Both the position numbers and the translations under genes were made by a program. From Dactylonectria macrodidyma (Eukaryota; Ascomycota; Sordariomycetes; Hypocreales; Nectriaceae), in NCBI GenBank assembly GCA_020744425.1, contig JAGMUV010000007.1, forward strand, positions 2,418,001 to 2,482,000: DNA of 64,000 nucleotides, read 5' to 3'. Under the pieces are notes generated by a model that made no database searches, was not told the origin of the DNA, and saw only the letters and a program-made list of their open reading frames with translations. Positions 1 through 12,632 of the stretch are shown one piece after another (within the stretch, counting starts at the first letter, position 1; each line of letters begins with the position of its first letter).

Positions 1-1798
<1,798 letters not shown>

Positions 1799-2911
1799 AC
1801 GACACAGGTATACCACTCTAGCGGGGATGACGAAGTCCAGCTCGCACCTGGCAGCTGTGTATTCTTCCGAGAGCGCGACCTCTCTTCCCACCCTCCTCTC
1901 GCTCACACCGCACGAAACTGTTTTGGGTAATTGCTTTTGTTGAAAGAGTGGAACAGACCCGGGTCGTTTGGCGCTGGTGGATTGATTGTCATTCGAAATG
2001 CGATGCAACTGGTTGTTTGTCTTTCCGTCGGACACCCTCGCGGATGAAAACAAGACACGGAATCCTAATCTCGTCTCCCTCACGCCCTTGAAACGACGTA
2101 TCTCACCATCCTCCAGAGGGACAGAAAACCGAATTTGCATCGTTAGAACTATTCGTTGGATTCTTTGGCGATTTGGTGGTATTATTAGCTAGTGCTTATG
2201 GACAAATGCCGGGAGCTCTGAGGGCCGTATCGTTCCTGCTTCGACCGAAAAGATGTTTCGCGTATCATACCAGGTTGGTGTGGCAAGGCCTATCGTTCAA
2301 GTGGACTCGGGGAGAAAAGACAGGATTCCTATAAGATTTGCATTCCATCAAATATATATACACACACAAGGATCATGTTGTCTCTCGTTTCCTTGCGAGT
2401 TTGATGTTGGATTGAATTATATCTTGAGTGACAAAATATGTTTGTTCCCAGTCTAAAGTCTTCGTTGAGCCTATCGCAACCAAGCTGATTGGTTCGTGAA
2501 TTGTGTGAGTTTAGGTATCGTCTTAACAGTGAACTGATGACAACCGTGTGACTGTGGATGATTGACAGGTGAATACAGTTCGTGTGATATCCCTTTGTGA
2601 GCCTAAAAAAGTGATGCGGCGTAGACACCAAAGTCATGATACAAGTGGTGGTGGTGTTGTACAGAATTGCATTGCTTCTACCATTCTACCGGCGGGATCC
2701 CCAGTATGTACACCTTGTGATAACACAAAAGAAAGACGTTGTTTTGAGCGATATCCACATCGCACTCATCATCCTCGCGGCCACGTCGATAGCCATCCCA
2801 TCCGGTCCGATCCATTCCTTGCTGAGTGATTTGTCGAATATTCATCCATTGCCACGAGCCTCCCGCAGCATACATTGGTCTCCTTTTCATGCGGCTCCTC
2901 CGTTCATCTCT
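1799..2911. other. Intergenic region between convergent genes
   Basis: This stretch lies between the 3' ends of the ubiquitin ligase and the complex I gene, so it should hold both 3' UTRs. Short open frames here look like chance. I see no RNA gene or repeat. A T-rich TATATATACACACACA stretch lies near 2352-2367. Confidence 0.5.
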
Positions 2912-3822
2912 TCATCGCCTGTACCACATGCGGGTGATCTTGGTGTTGCGCATCTTGCGCTGGAGCTGGAAGATGCCGTACATAAGGGCCTCGGAGGTGG
3001 GGGGGCAGCCGGGAACGTAGATGTCGACGGGGACGATGCGGTCGCAGCCGCGGACGACGCTGTAGCTGTAGTGATAGTAGCCGCCGCCGTTGGCGCAGCT
3101 GCCCATGGAGACGACCCAGCGAGGCTCGGGCATCTGATCGTAGACCTGGCGTAGGGCGGGGGCCATCTTGTTGGTGAGGGTGCCCGCGACAATCATGACG
3201 TCGGACTGACGGGGGGAGGCACGGAAAATGATACCGAGGCGATCTTGGTCGTATCGGGGGGCGGAAAGGTGCATCATCTCAACGGCACAGCAGGCGAGAC
3301 CGAATGTCATGGGCCAGAGGGAGGACTGGCGGGCCCAGTTGGCTATCACATCGAGAGAGGTGCTGTCGTCGAGGAAGAAGGGCACTGGTCAGCAGTAATT
3401 CGTCTAGGCAGCATTGGTGGCAGGCAATTGGTTGACGTCAAATAGGCGAGGGTGAAGATGAGGATGAGGGCGGTCCGTGACGTACAGAGCATATTGAATA
3501 ACGCCCTTGGTGCCCTCCTCACTGGCGAGAGGCACCTCCTTGCGGGCCTTGGCCAGGCCGGCGGCGCCCGAATGGGGCGTCAACGCACTTGCATCACGTC
3601 GGGAACCAGTCGAGAAGGCAGCTGCGGCTCGGAAAGGGACGATGGCGGTCGAGGGTCGAACTAAATTGTGCGGTTTTGAACGTCAGCTACAGCATTCCCG
3701 TGGCGAAGGCAACCCGGCCGACGACAGTGCGAGTAACATTAAAAAAAACCCGCCCATCCGGAGCAAAGCTGGGATGTACCTCGAAGGGCCATTGCGGCCG
3801 CGGATCGCGAAGCGGGGAGCAT
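2912..3822 (-). CDS. ndufs7: NADH:ubiquinone oxidoreductase subunit NDUFS7 (PSST, 19.3 kDa), mitochondrial
   Basis: Complement of exons 3780-3822, 3486-3660 and 2912-3362, giving 222 residues. Introns are 119 and 123 bp. The protein starts [14 protein letters not shown], an Arg/Ala/Ser-rich stretch with no acidic residue that fits a mitochondrial import signal. The mature part carries the NuoB/PSST core: [10 protein letters not shown], then [19 protein letters not shown], then [10 protein letters not shown]. These supply the four Cys ligands of iron-sulfur cluster N2, which passes electrons to ubiquinone in the peripheral arm of complex I. It ends KITRMWYRR, as in other fungi. The second intron's acceptor was chosen at 3362/3363 because it restores the conserved [14 protein letters not shown]; a closer CAG at 3387-3389 would shift the frame. 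The N-terminal exon join is supported by phase only. Confidence 0.94.
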
Positions 3823-4513
3823 CTCGAGATGTCGAATTGACGGGCGGACGAAGCTCGACGCGGAGAGGGAGAGGGAGAGGGGAGAGGGGCTCGTGAGAGA
3901 GAGAGTCAGGATGCTTGTTTGAGCGAGCTGGAGTTGACGACTTGGGGCGAGGATTGGAGAATGCCTCGTTGGTTTGCTAACCGGCGGCCACTGGCAATTG
4001 CCGCGATTGTGATTGGTCCGTCGCCTGTAGCTGTGTCCGGCGATTACCCGAGTTGCGGAGCCCCGGGCGAGAGTGGTGACTCGTAGATTCGTGACCTGTA
4101 GATACATGCAAATACTTCACCACGTTCTCATTACTACCTTACCTACCTATCCAGGAAATGTGTAGCTCGTTCTTGATGTTCAAGGTAGGTACGTACAAGT
4201 AATTCAAGAACGTAGCAATAATAGAGAATCCTCCAGTCCCTCGTCACCCCCAACCTCGCACACTCCTGTTTAGTTTACCAGGGTAACTTGTCAAGTGACT
4301 AACAAGCAGACGGAACTAAACGGCCAAGCAGCAACAGACAAACTCAAGAGACGGTAACAAATGAAGGATTTATCCTACAAATAGAGCCCTTTATTCACCC
4401 TGAATACTAAGTATATACTCATTTTTGTTAAAATTTCCCCTATCAGCCCTAAACTCAGCCATACACCTCGCCAACCCTTAAGCCATAACTCCATCTCCAC
4501 CCCTAGGACAATC
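3823..4513. promoter_or_regulatory. Shared upstream region of ndufs7 and the small gene at 4514
   Basis: The two flanking genes are divergent, so this 691-bp stretch holds both promoters. It contains the TTACCTACCTA / AGGTAGGTA words near 4138-4150 and 4183-4191, and an AT-rich part at 4360-4450 just before the + strand gene. No sharp TATA element could be assigned. Confidence 0.4.
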
Positions 4514-4858
4514 ATGTCAGAACCAAAGAAAGACCGCCCCGGCGACCCTCTCAAGGGAGCCATAGTGACACCGATATCTAATTTGAAAACCGAGGAGGAT
4601 GAAATGAAGCGCTTAGACGCGAAAGCACGTGAAGCCGGGCTCGGATGGCTTGTAGACGCAAAGGAACAGTTGGGACTACAGGATGCCCCTGGCGCTGTTA
4701 CCCGTTACCTTCCGTCTTCCAACGCCTGGGCTGACTACGTCCCTCCAGGGCTGGTGGCCGAGTCTTATTGGGATGATTTCTGGAAGGCAGCCGAAGCCTC
4801 ATCCAAGCCGAAAACGGAAGACCCGAGGCCATCAAGCGCAAGCATGACGGCTGATTGA
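4514..4858 (+). CDS. Small conserved-looking protein of unknown function (114 residues)
   Basis: Single-exon frame of 114 codons plus a stop. The start context is AATCATGTC, after an AT-rich leader. The protein is soluble, charged and lacks a signal peptide or membrane segment. It has a basic/acidic N-terminus (MSEPKKDRPGDPLKGA), a Glu/Lys-rich helix-like stretch at 26-42, and an aromatic region YLPSSNAWADYVPPGL followed by YWDDFWKAAE at about 84-93. The tail is Pro/Ser-rich. I do not recognise the family. The composition (Trp-rich centre, no low-complexity shadow) looks like a real protein and no better frame lies opposite. It is head-to-head with ndufs7 and may share its promoter. Confidence 0.6.
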   Translation: MSEPKKDRPGDPLKGAIVTPISNLKTEEDEMKRLDAKAREAGLGWLVDAKEQLGLQDAPGAVTRYLPSSNAWADYVPPGLVAESYWDDFWKAAEASSKPKTEDPRPSSASMTAD

Positions 4859-5937
4859 TGGAGACGATGTTGGGAACCGTTTCGTTCGCCATCACGCAAA
4901 GGCTTGAGGGCGAGCGAAATCGAGTTGAGACTATTTGTTAGCGACAAGTCTCACAAGGTTCTCGACACTGCGTGCAGTTTTCGACGCTGTTGCGAATCCA
5001 TCCGCCATACCATGACGGTTACACTCATGGAAATTGCTACTTGGTAAGGAAGTCACTTGCAACTGTGCCCCGTTATCATGTGAGTGTACAGGCCGTGTCT
5101 TCGCCGAGTCTCTGGCCGATCGTACATGATCAGTGGAATTAGGGCATATGACTGCAATGTTTGTGACACATTGTGAACGGTCACCAAATTTACTTTCGCG
5201 ACAAAAAGCAACGCAGACATTATCATGCCCCTCATTTAATCGAGGTCAGTTTAAATACTTGCCCCAATGACTCTTCGAATCGCCCAGTGATGGTTGACGT
5301 CGATCCATATTTACCCACGACCCTTTTCCTCAGTCGATCGTACTGAGGTTATCCGTGACTTTTGTAAACCATTGGCCTATCCAAGAGTCAAGTCTAGTGA
5401 AACTAGACCGATGGCTCTGAGTGTAGCAGGGATGTAAATGCGTAGATAATAGGGTTGTGTAATGCTCAAGTTGATGCTGTAGTATAGGGTAGGCTTACCA
5501 CGGCTACTAAAACGAGGAGACCATGAACTGACACCCTTGATTTATATGCTTATTTCTCAATTGACATTGTATACATAGTCTGGGGGTTTGATGCAATTTC
5601 ATGACACGACTGTATTGACTCGCTATGTGGTGCACATTTACAACTCCACCTGAATGGTATTTCCTATCGCATCGTGGTTTTCTTGATCCACTGACAACCC
5701 TGGGTCGACGGAGACACGCCAAACACGTGCAACCACCCGATGAAAACTTGTGACACATTTCCGATGTCATTTCCATTGAAGAAATCCGTTAGGTGCCAAG
5801 CGAAGGAGAATGTAATGGCGTGCCAACATTATGTCTCGAGTCAACGCGTGATTCCTCCCACTCCGTGGTGGTCAACGTTGCAGTGAACCCGGCAACGATA
5901 CGACACTGCAAATACAGCATGCGCGGGCGACTGAGAA

Positions 5938-5957
5938 TGATATCATGATATCATGAT
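5938..5957. repeat. Tandem palindromic octamer TGATATCA
   Basis: The sequence TGATATCATGATATCATGAT repeats the self-complementary octamer TGATATCA twice, plus a half unit. The inner 16 bases (ATCATGATATCATGAT) form a perfect palindrome. It lies in gene-free DNA, over 1 kb from the nearest gene. Confidence 0.85.
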
Positions 5958-8042
5958 ACGAGGAAACCATGAATTGGTCCCAACTCACTATCTCACATGG
6001 CTGGATTGCGTGCCAGGTACTGCCTTGGAACCAGCACATGCGACCAGGATGCAGAGTCGCAGGGTCACATTGATACAGGTTTCCGGATAAGAAGGTACGT
6101 GTCTATCAAGGAAGTCACGGCACTTGTGACTTGGCATTCAGAACTTCCCTCGACACGAGAAACTTGCAGCGAATTCCCTTGACAGTGTCAGTCCCACAGG
6201 CATGAAGGTGTTGGATGTGAGGCGATGATAAACGGTTAAGAAGGTTGAGAGGCAGATAGGAACAACGGAACTGGATGTGACACTGGATCGATCGGCACTT
6301 TGGTAGTACTACGAGTAGGGACTGCAGTCATGCATAAACTTAGGTTGACCATGTTTGGACATCCTCAATCATTCTCTGGAAAGGAGGGATGAGTGCTAGA
6401 CCGTAACTAACCCAGCGCACTTCGCTTCGGGAATTAAGTAGGGAGAGCGTCTGGCAGAGGCGTTTTGCGCGGCGTGGCTTGTTCTAATTGAAGTTCCTGG
6501 AGACAAATTGGCTTCGGGTTTGGGTTGTGGTTGGCCGAGGCAAGCCGCTGGTTCTTTCACCAGAGAGCTGTTTGACTAATGAGGCGCGAGTTGGAGGCAA
6601 GATCATTACGGCCCCAGATTGCTGGGCTTTGATTCATTTGAACGGGGCCTTTGAGTTTTATTTAGAACAAGAATGCTTGGAAGGGGATGCAAAACAGGGA
6701 TGATAGAGGCGAGCCAACAAAGGGCTGATAGGGGATCCTGCATGGCGTGAACGGATTTTCCCCTTCTTCGACCCTCATGCCCCTATGCGCGCCCATCCAT
6801 TCCATGGACATTCATTTCCAAGCCCGGTTGACGCGTGTATGGCGGCTTTTGGGGCGTTGAGATTTGAGTCAGGGTCCCCAGTATCGTGCATGCGTGACGA
6901 CGCAAATGCGCCTGCGCCGATAGCCTCGATTTTAATTTTGGCAATATGAAAAATCACGTAACTACGTACCGCTGAAAACTGGGTAAAACTGGATCTGTGT
7001 GATTGATGAGAGGCCACAACTTGCACACCAAATAGGGAGGGAGGGGGACTCGAGAGGTCATCTGGATGGTCTGGCCGGCTTCGGCTGTAGCGGGCGGGCC
7101 TTTAGGAAGCATTTGAATTTTGAAGGACCTGACGATTGGCTTCCCAGGGGCTTGGAAGCTTTGGCGTGCCGCGGACTGGTGTTTCTAGGGGGGGCTTGGG
7201 GGGATCCTAGGTACCTACCCACCTGGAACTAGCGTTCCGGGATCTCGCCAGGGGTCGGGAGGGGGGGAGGGGGCAGATTTGTCTGTCCGGATTGGCTTCT
7301 AGCTTGGCTTTCTGCTTGGCTTCTGATGTTCTGCTGGGGAACGAAGCCGAAGCTGGTTCGGTTCCTGGGCAGTGGGCTCACTGAATCCCAAGATCTGCAG
7401 CAGGTGGGCAGAGGGCGGTGGGACAACTCTCCTTACCGCTGCCCAGAGCTCAGAGCTCCAGAGCCAAACACAGACTGGCCATCATCACCTAAAATAATAG
7501 ACATGTCTAGGGATCCATGAGCGAGCGTGTTGGGCCATGATGGGTGGACATTCTAGGCTCCCGGCCCGCCGTGTCCGATTTGGGAAGTGGGAAAGAAAAC
7601 TGGGGTTTCGGTTTCGGTGGTTGAATTTCGTTGCCCCTCGCCGCTACCAACCACAGCAAAAGGTACGCCATCATCAGAAATGCCGACCCAACGCAACGAT
7701 GGGATGGTGTTGAAGAAACAGACGCTGACGTCGGTAACACTGTACGGTACAAATGATGGGTGTGTTGGCTGCTGGGGGCGTCAGCATGGCTATGCATTGC
7801 CGAGAGACACGCGTGGATGCATGTGGCACTGGAACTGGCCGATCCCTCAGAGCCAGGTCTTGACAGGAAGCCAACGTGAGCCTAATAAGTGGCATGTCAG
7901 GGCGGATTTGGAGCCAAGGATTTACTTTTAAACAACCCTACCCCCTCCCTGCTTTTTTTGGTATATCGAATTCTGGGGATGTCTAGCCCAGTGGAGTGAC
8001 TAAGGTAGGTATTATCTAGTCCTGCTGAAAAAAAGTAAAAGA

Positions 8043-8060
8043 CCCGGGGCTCTCCCCGGG
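8043..8060. repeat. Perfect GC-rich hairpin
   Basis: The arms CCCGGGG (8043-8049) and CCCCGGG (8054-8060) pair perfectly around a 4-base CTCT loop. It is preceded by an A-rich stretch (8029-8040). Its role is unknown and it lies in gene-free DNA. Confidence 0.7.
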
Positions 8061-9725
8061 CAGAGAGACATGGTATTCCGGTTGACCTCCGACCAACCGG
8101 CCTCTGGTGACGGGGATGTTACGGGGAGTCGAGGACGGAAAGAGGCCAAGCCCACCCCACGCATTTAAGCCATGCCGGCCGTTCGCAAAGCGATCTCGTG
8201 GTTCTGCATCCCCTATTCTTGGCAGCGGAATAGATGGCGGATTGCATACTACATGTACCTATCTATGCACAGGACGTAGCAGTTACAACTCTAGATCTCG
8301 TGTATATGGCCAAGTCAAGGTCAATCAATGACGGCTACCCTCCAGCGGATTCAGTCCCAGCAAGGTATGGTTGGAGCGACAGACTGCGGCACAGTAGACA
8401 AGACACCCAACAAGAAAGTGAGTGACCGTGACCACCACACACACTCAACCCGTTATTCTACGGTGATATGCCGCTGGGGTCTCGGGGGTGGAGAGAGTGA
8501 GGCTTGGGGATTTCACCCAAGTTGGCATCCCCAATCCCTCCAGCGCAATGGCCAGTGAGCGGACACGACGGCGTTGTGCTGGGGGCTAGAGGCACAAGCC
8601 TTGCCACAGGCTTCAGGTCACAGCCTCAAAGGAAGGTATTACATGGCTCAGCAACTCGACTCGACAAAAAAGAGTTCCATTTCCAGTGCCCCAAAAAATA
8701 ATAAAAAAATCAAGAGGCACGCGGGCGACATCCGCTTTCGTGAGCTCTGTGCCAGACTGCAGCCCCCCCCCTCCTCCCCCCCCCAAGTCAGTGCTTGAGT
8801 TAGCGCGGCGTAGCGCATGGTAGTGCAAATGTGCGCTGATGCATGCGTCGCAGCCGCGCTGTCGTTCTTGATTTGTGTCAACGCCCGGCCCTGGCTTGGC
8901 TGCTAGCGGGCTGCAGGTACTTGTTGGTTGGTCGGTTCGGTGGCTGTATGCACCTGTTGCTGCAGAATTTACCTGTACAAGTAGGTATTATCCTTACCTA
9001 CCAACTGTAATTATCCTCTTCAAGCCTCCGTAGTAGCTTCTCCACACTCCACTTCCTTTTCCGCTGGCGCTGTAATAGTACGGAGGAGTGCACACCTGTC
9101 TGTGGCCCGTATGTCCTACGTAGTCCGTGACCTGTAACAGTGCATGGCTAACAATGGGTAAAATGATCATAGCATGGAAGTCAGTGCAGTACTACAGTAC
9201 TACAGGATTTTGTCCCCTAAATAACATATTAGCTGCCAGTTTTTCTCACTGTCTGTACCGCGCGCTCTCCCATAGACATAGGCTATTTGGGCTACCTACC
9301 TTACCTAAGTTATGTGGTGAAGGGGAATCCACAATCCGCAATTCCACAATCCACATCCTTCCTGTTCCGCCTGATCTCACCACTCCTGGCTTGCACCCAG
9401 AACCCAGAACCCCAGAGCCCATCCGACCTCGCCTCGACTCACCCTCTCCAGGTCACACACGGATCCTTCTCCTCCTCCTCTTCTCCTCTTCCAACTACTC
9501 CTCCCCTCCCCCCTCCCTTCCTCCCCATCCAACAATGCTTTGCTGCCACATTCGCTGAGCCTTTTGAACTCCTCCCCCTCGTCGTCCTATTCGATGCGAC
9601 TGCTGCCCACCCCCCCGTGGCGCGTATAACCGCATAAACCTCCTCGAACGAGTCTTACAAAACTCCCGCCCGCGGCTGCCGTCGCAAGCCGCAAGTCGCA
9701 AGCCGCAACGGCAGCCTCACGTATC

Positions 9726-11558
9726 ATGTGGCCGAGGGCCAAGCTCTGGTTCTGGCACTGGCCCTCGCGCCTCGTTATCCGCTACATCACTGCCCTCTTC
9801 CTCTTCGGCTTCCTCCTCACGAACTACATCCTATGGACCAGCAGCCAGGGCTGGGACGCTGCTGAACTCAACGGCCCCGTAACCTTTGGTCCCAAGCACC
9901 CTATCAAGAAGCTCATGGTCGATGCCCGCGCCCGCCACGAAGCCCTTCTCGCTAAACGCAGTTACGATCTCAACGATGCCGCCGCCCGATATCGTGCCCG
10001 TCGAAACCGTCATCCGCCCCCGGGATTCGAGAAGTGGACCGAGGCCGCTCTCGCCTCTAATGCTATCATAGTCGAGGACTTTTTCGACCGCATCTACAAG
10101 GACTTGACCCCCTATTGGGCCCTCAATCCTCAAACCCTCGCCCAGCGCGCCGCCTCATGGCACTGGGTCGTCCGTGTCCGCGACGGCCAAGCAACCGGTC
10201 AGGGAAATACTACGAACCGAGTCCCATGGCTTCAACTATGGACCGAACTCGTCACCGAGTTCTCCGAGCACTTACCCGATGTTGATATGCCCATAAACTA
10301 TATGGACGAGCCTCGAATCCTTGTCCCCTTCGACGAAGTCGCAAAGCTCGTCGAAAACGAGCGCATCAACCGGCGCATGCCTCCAGTCCACGAGGTCACC
10401 ACCCGCTACAAGGGCCTGTCCCAGATCGATGCCATGAGCCCTCAACTATATGAACCGCATTGGTATAATCGTTCCGACAACTACTGGGACCTCACCCGTG
10501 TGACGTGTGACTCTAAAGCCCCCTCGCGCAACGTCAAACAAATTTCCGACTTCAGTTTGCCCGTCGAATATCCTTCCCGCTGGACTCCCGAATATGCGTA
10601 CAAGGGATACATTAGGAATTGGACCGCTGCCATGGATCCGTGTGAACAACCACATATACGACAGATGCATGGTTCCTTCGTCAACCCCCTGAGTCTGTCC
10701 ACGACCGAGGAGTTGATCCCTATGTTTGGCGGCTCTAAGCTCCCTATGAACAACGAGATTCTCATCCCCGGTGCCATGTATCTCACCGTCGATGAGTTCT
10801 ATTCCGGAGGTGAGAACCAACGTGGCCCGGCATGGCACAAGAAGAAGAATGGCATTGTCTGGCGTGGTGTAGCGTCTGGCGGCAAAGTGAAGAGTTACAA
10901 TTGGCAACGTTTCCACCGCCACCGCCTCGTACAGATGCTCAATGGTACCACAGTTGATGCCATGGAGCACGATGGAACCAAACCTCAGACATTCGCCTTC
11001 TCAGATGCTGAGCTTTACCAGATTCCACACCGCAGCGAAAACGGTGTCGGCAGGTGGCTCAAAAAATTCGCCAATGCTGGTTTCATCAGTCGACAATGTC
11101 AAGTTGACCCATGCGAATATCTTGACCCGTATTACAAAGAGGTGGATGCTATGCCGATGAAGGAACAATACAAATACAAATTTCTTCCAGACGTGGACGG
11201 TAACTCTTTCAGCGCCCGCTTTCGCGGCTTCATGCGGTCCAGCAGTACACCGCTCAAGGCCACCATATACGCCGAGTGGCACGACGACCGACTTACTCCG
11301 TGGGTTCATTTTGTTCCCATCGACAACACCTTCCAGGACCTCTACTCTGTTCTCAACTACTTCACCGACAAGGACCTCGCCGGCGACACCGCGGCCCGCT
11401 ACATCGCTGAGCGTGGCAAAGAATGGTCTGAGCAGGTCCTCCGTCGCGAGGATATGCGGCTTTACGTCTGGCGGCTGCTGCTCGAGTGGGCCCGTGTTTG
11501 CGACGAGAACCGACATACCCTAGGGTTCATCAAGGACTTGATTGACCCTCAACTATGA
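9726..11558 (+). CDS. GT90 / CAP10-type glycosyltransferase, type II membrane protein
   Basis: Intronless frame of 610 codons. The N-terminus (MWPRAKLWFWHWPSRL) is basic and aromatic. It is followed by one membrane segment at about 18-37 (VIRYITALFLFGFLLTNYIL), which suits a type II Golgi or ER signal anchor with the enzyme in the lumen. The C-terminal half matches the CAP10/GT90 family: GIVWRGVASGGK at about 379-390, then the KFLPDVDGNSFSARFRGFMR block followed by STPLKA, and EWHDDRLTPWVHFVPI near 518-533. In Cryptococcus the relatives CAP10 and CXT1 add xylose to glycans. The substrate of this protein is unknown. Length and domain order fit the family. The ATG context (TATCATG) is ordinary. 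I chose this start because it is the only one that keeps the signal anchor. Confidence 0.9.
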   Translation: MWPRAKLWFWHWPSRLVIRYITALFLFGFLLTNYILWTSSQGWDAAELNGPVTFGPKHPIKKLMVDARARHEALLAKRSYDLNDAAARYRARRNRHPPPGFEKWTEAALASNAIIVEDFFDRIYKDLTPYWALNPQTLAQRAASWHWVVRVRDGQATGQGNTTNRVPWLQLWTELVTEFSEHLPDVDMPINYMDEPRILVPFDEVAKLVENERINRRMPPVHEVTTRYKGLSQIDAMSPQLYEPHWYNRSDNYWDLTRVTCDSKAPSRNVKQISDFSLPVEYPSRWTPEYAYKGYIRNWTAAMDPCEQPHIRQMHGSFVNPLSLSTTEELIPMFGGSKLPMNNEILIPGAMYLTVDEFYSGGENQRGPAWHKKKNGIVWRGVASGGKVKSYNWQRFHRHRLVQMLNGTTVDAMEHDGTKPQTFAFSDAELYQIPHRSENGVGRWLKKFANAGFISRQCQVDPCEYLDPYYKEVDAMPMKEQYKYKFLPDVDGNSFSARFRGFMRSSSTPLKATIYAEWHDDRLTPWVHFVPIDNTFQDLYSVLNYFTDKDLAGDTAARYIAERGKEWSEQVLRREDMRLYVWRLLLEWARVCDENRHTLGFIKDLIDPQL

Positions 11559-12632
11559 CGCGAAGGGAAAGACAACCCGTATATCAACCAGCATTTGTAC
11601 GAGCGAAACCGGTGTTTGGGAGGCCATAATATTGTTGCATAAAAGCTGTTGTACCGCACCGCAACCTGCCTACGCAGGGAGGCCCACGTCTGCAAAGGAC
11701 GTCTGGCTTCGATCTATACATTAATTCTCACGACCCGGAGTTTGGGAGTTGGATCTTCCTATCGGCATTACGGGGGAAGACTTCTGATTTGGGGGCTTGT
11801 TTTGTTTGGACGGGAGTCACACCAAATAGCGTTACTGGTGTCAGTTTTGTCCATGAGATTACATCATTCCATAGTGCCATATGTAGCATATGTAACACAC
11901 ACACACCCTCTCTCTCATGAGTCCAAAAGGAGGAAAGACATGAGAGAAGGCAACAGATGAATAGAGAAGGAATGGTTTTCGCTATTAATAAGTAACGCTA
12001 CCTAGTTCATCATACCAACCAAAACCAATTCAAGGAGACGAGTGAGCCGAACAAGGCTATCCACACACGTAATATGTGTTTTTCATGAGACCTTGTATAA
12101 ACTTGACAGTAAGAGGGCGGCATGATTTGTTGTACGTTCCGCCCTCGTTGAAAAACACAAGGATCCTTCAAGACTTCGGACCAAGAATGATGATGTACTA
12201 TCCTGCATTACACCTTATAATAATGGAATTACTACTAGACGCATTGGGGCCAGGGGTCACAGACCGAACTCTTATCCGGAGGAGATGGAATCAAATTTAC
12301 TTCGACTTGCTTTCTGCTTTGCCAACGGCAACCCTCCCAATCCTCCTTCCTCATCAACCATCATCACTTTCCAACATCCTGTATGCTGTGACTCGAAATA
12401 TTTGACTCCGTGATATGCAAGCAAGAGCTATTCAAAAAAGGGTCCTCTGATCTCGTTCTCGTGCAGATGATCGTGCACGCATCTATCCACCCTGGGGCGT
12501 TTGTTACTCAACATCTCTTTTCGTTTCTTTGGGAACCTATCCCGATGATTCTCAACAATCAAACGCCCATTGCCATTGATACAAAGTACGGATCAAACCA
12601 CTATTATTGGGGCGGTGTGGGCCCGAGCAGTC
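11559..12632. other. Intergenic region between convergent genes
   Basis: This stretch lies between the 3' ends of the GT90 gene and gyp1, and so contains their 3' UTRs. A frame of 109 codons at 12076-12405 has no recognisable feature and is probably chance. Short ACACACACAC and CTCTCTCTC runs occur at about 11897-11918. Confidence 0.45.

Larger units (their letters stand above)
4859..9725. other. Gene-poor stretch of 4.9 kb
   Basis: All open frames here are below about 145 codons, overlap in several frames and show no recognisable domain or plausible splice chain. The last 600 bases before the glycosyltransferase (about 9350-9725) are C/T-rich, with long CTCCTCCTC runs at 9465-9530, typical of a fungal core promoter and 5' leader. 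The stretch holds a tandem palindrome at 5938-5957, a GC hairpin at 8043-8060, C-runs near 8761-8784 and several AGGTA/TACCT words (7209, 8005, 8972, 8994, 9292). No tRNA was seen. Confidence 0.45.

Noticed and set aside
3383..3389. Alternative acceptor (CAG at 3387-3389) for ndufs7 exon 3
   Set aside because: It shifts the reading frame; the acceptor ending at 3363 restores the conserved [14 protein letters not shown].
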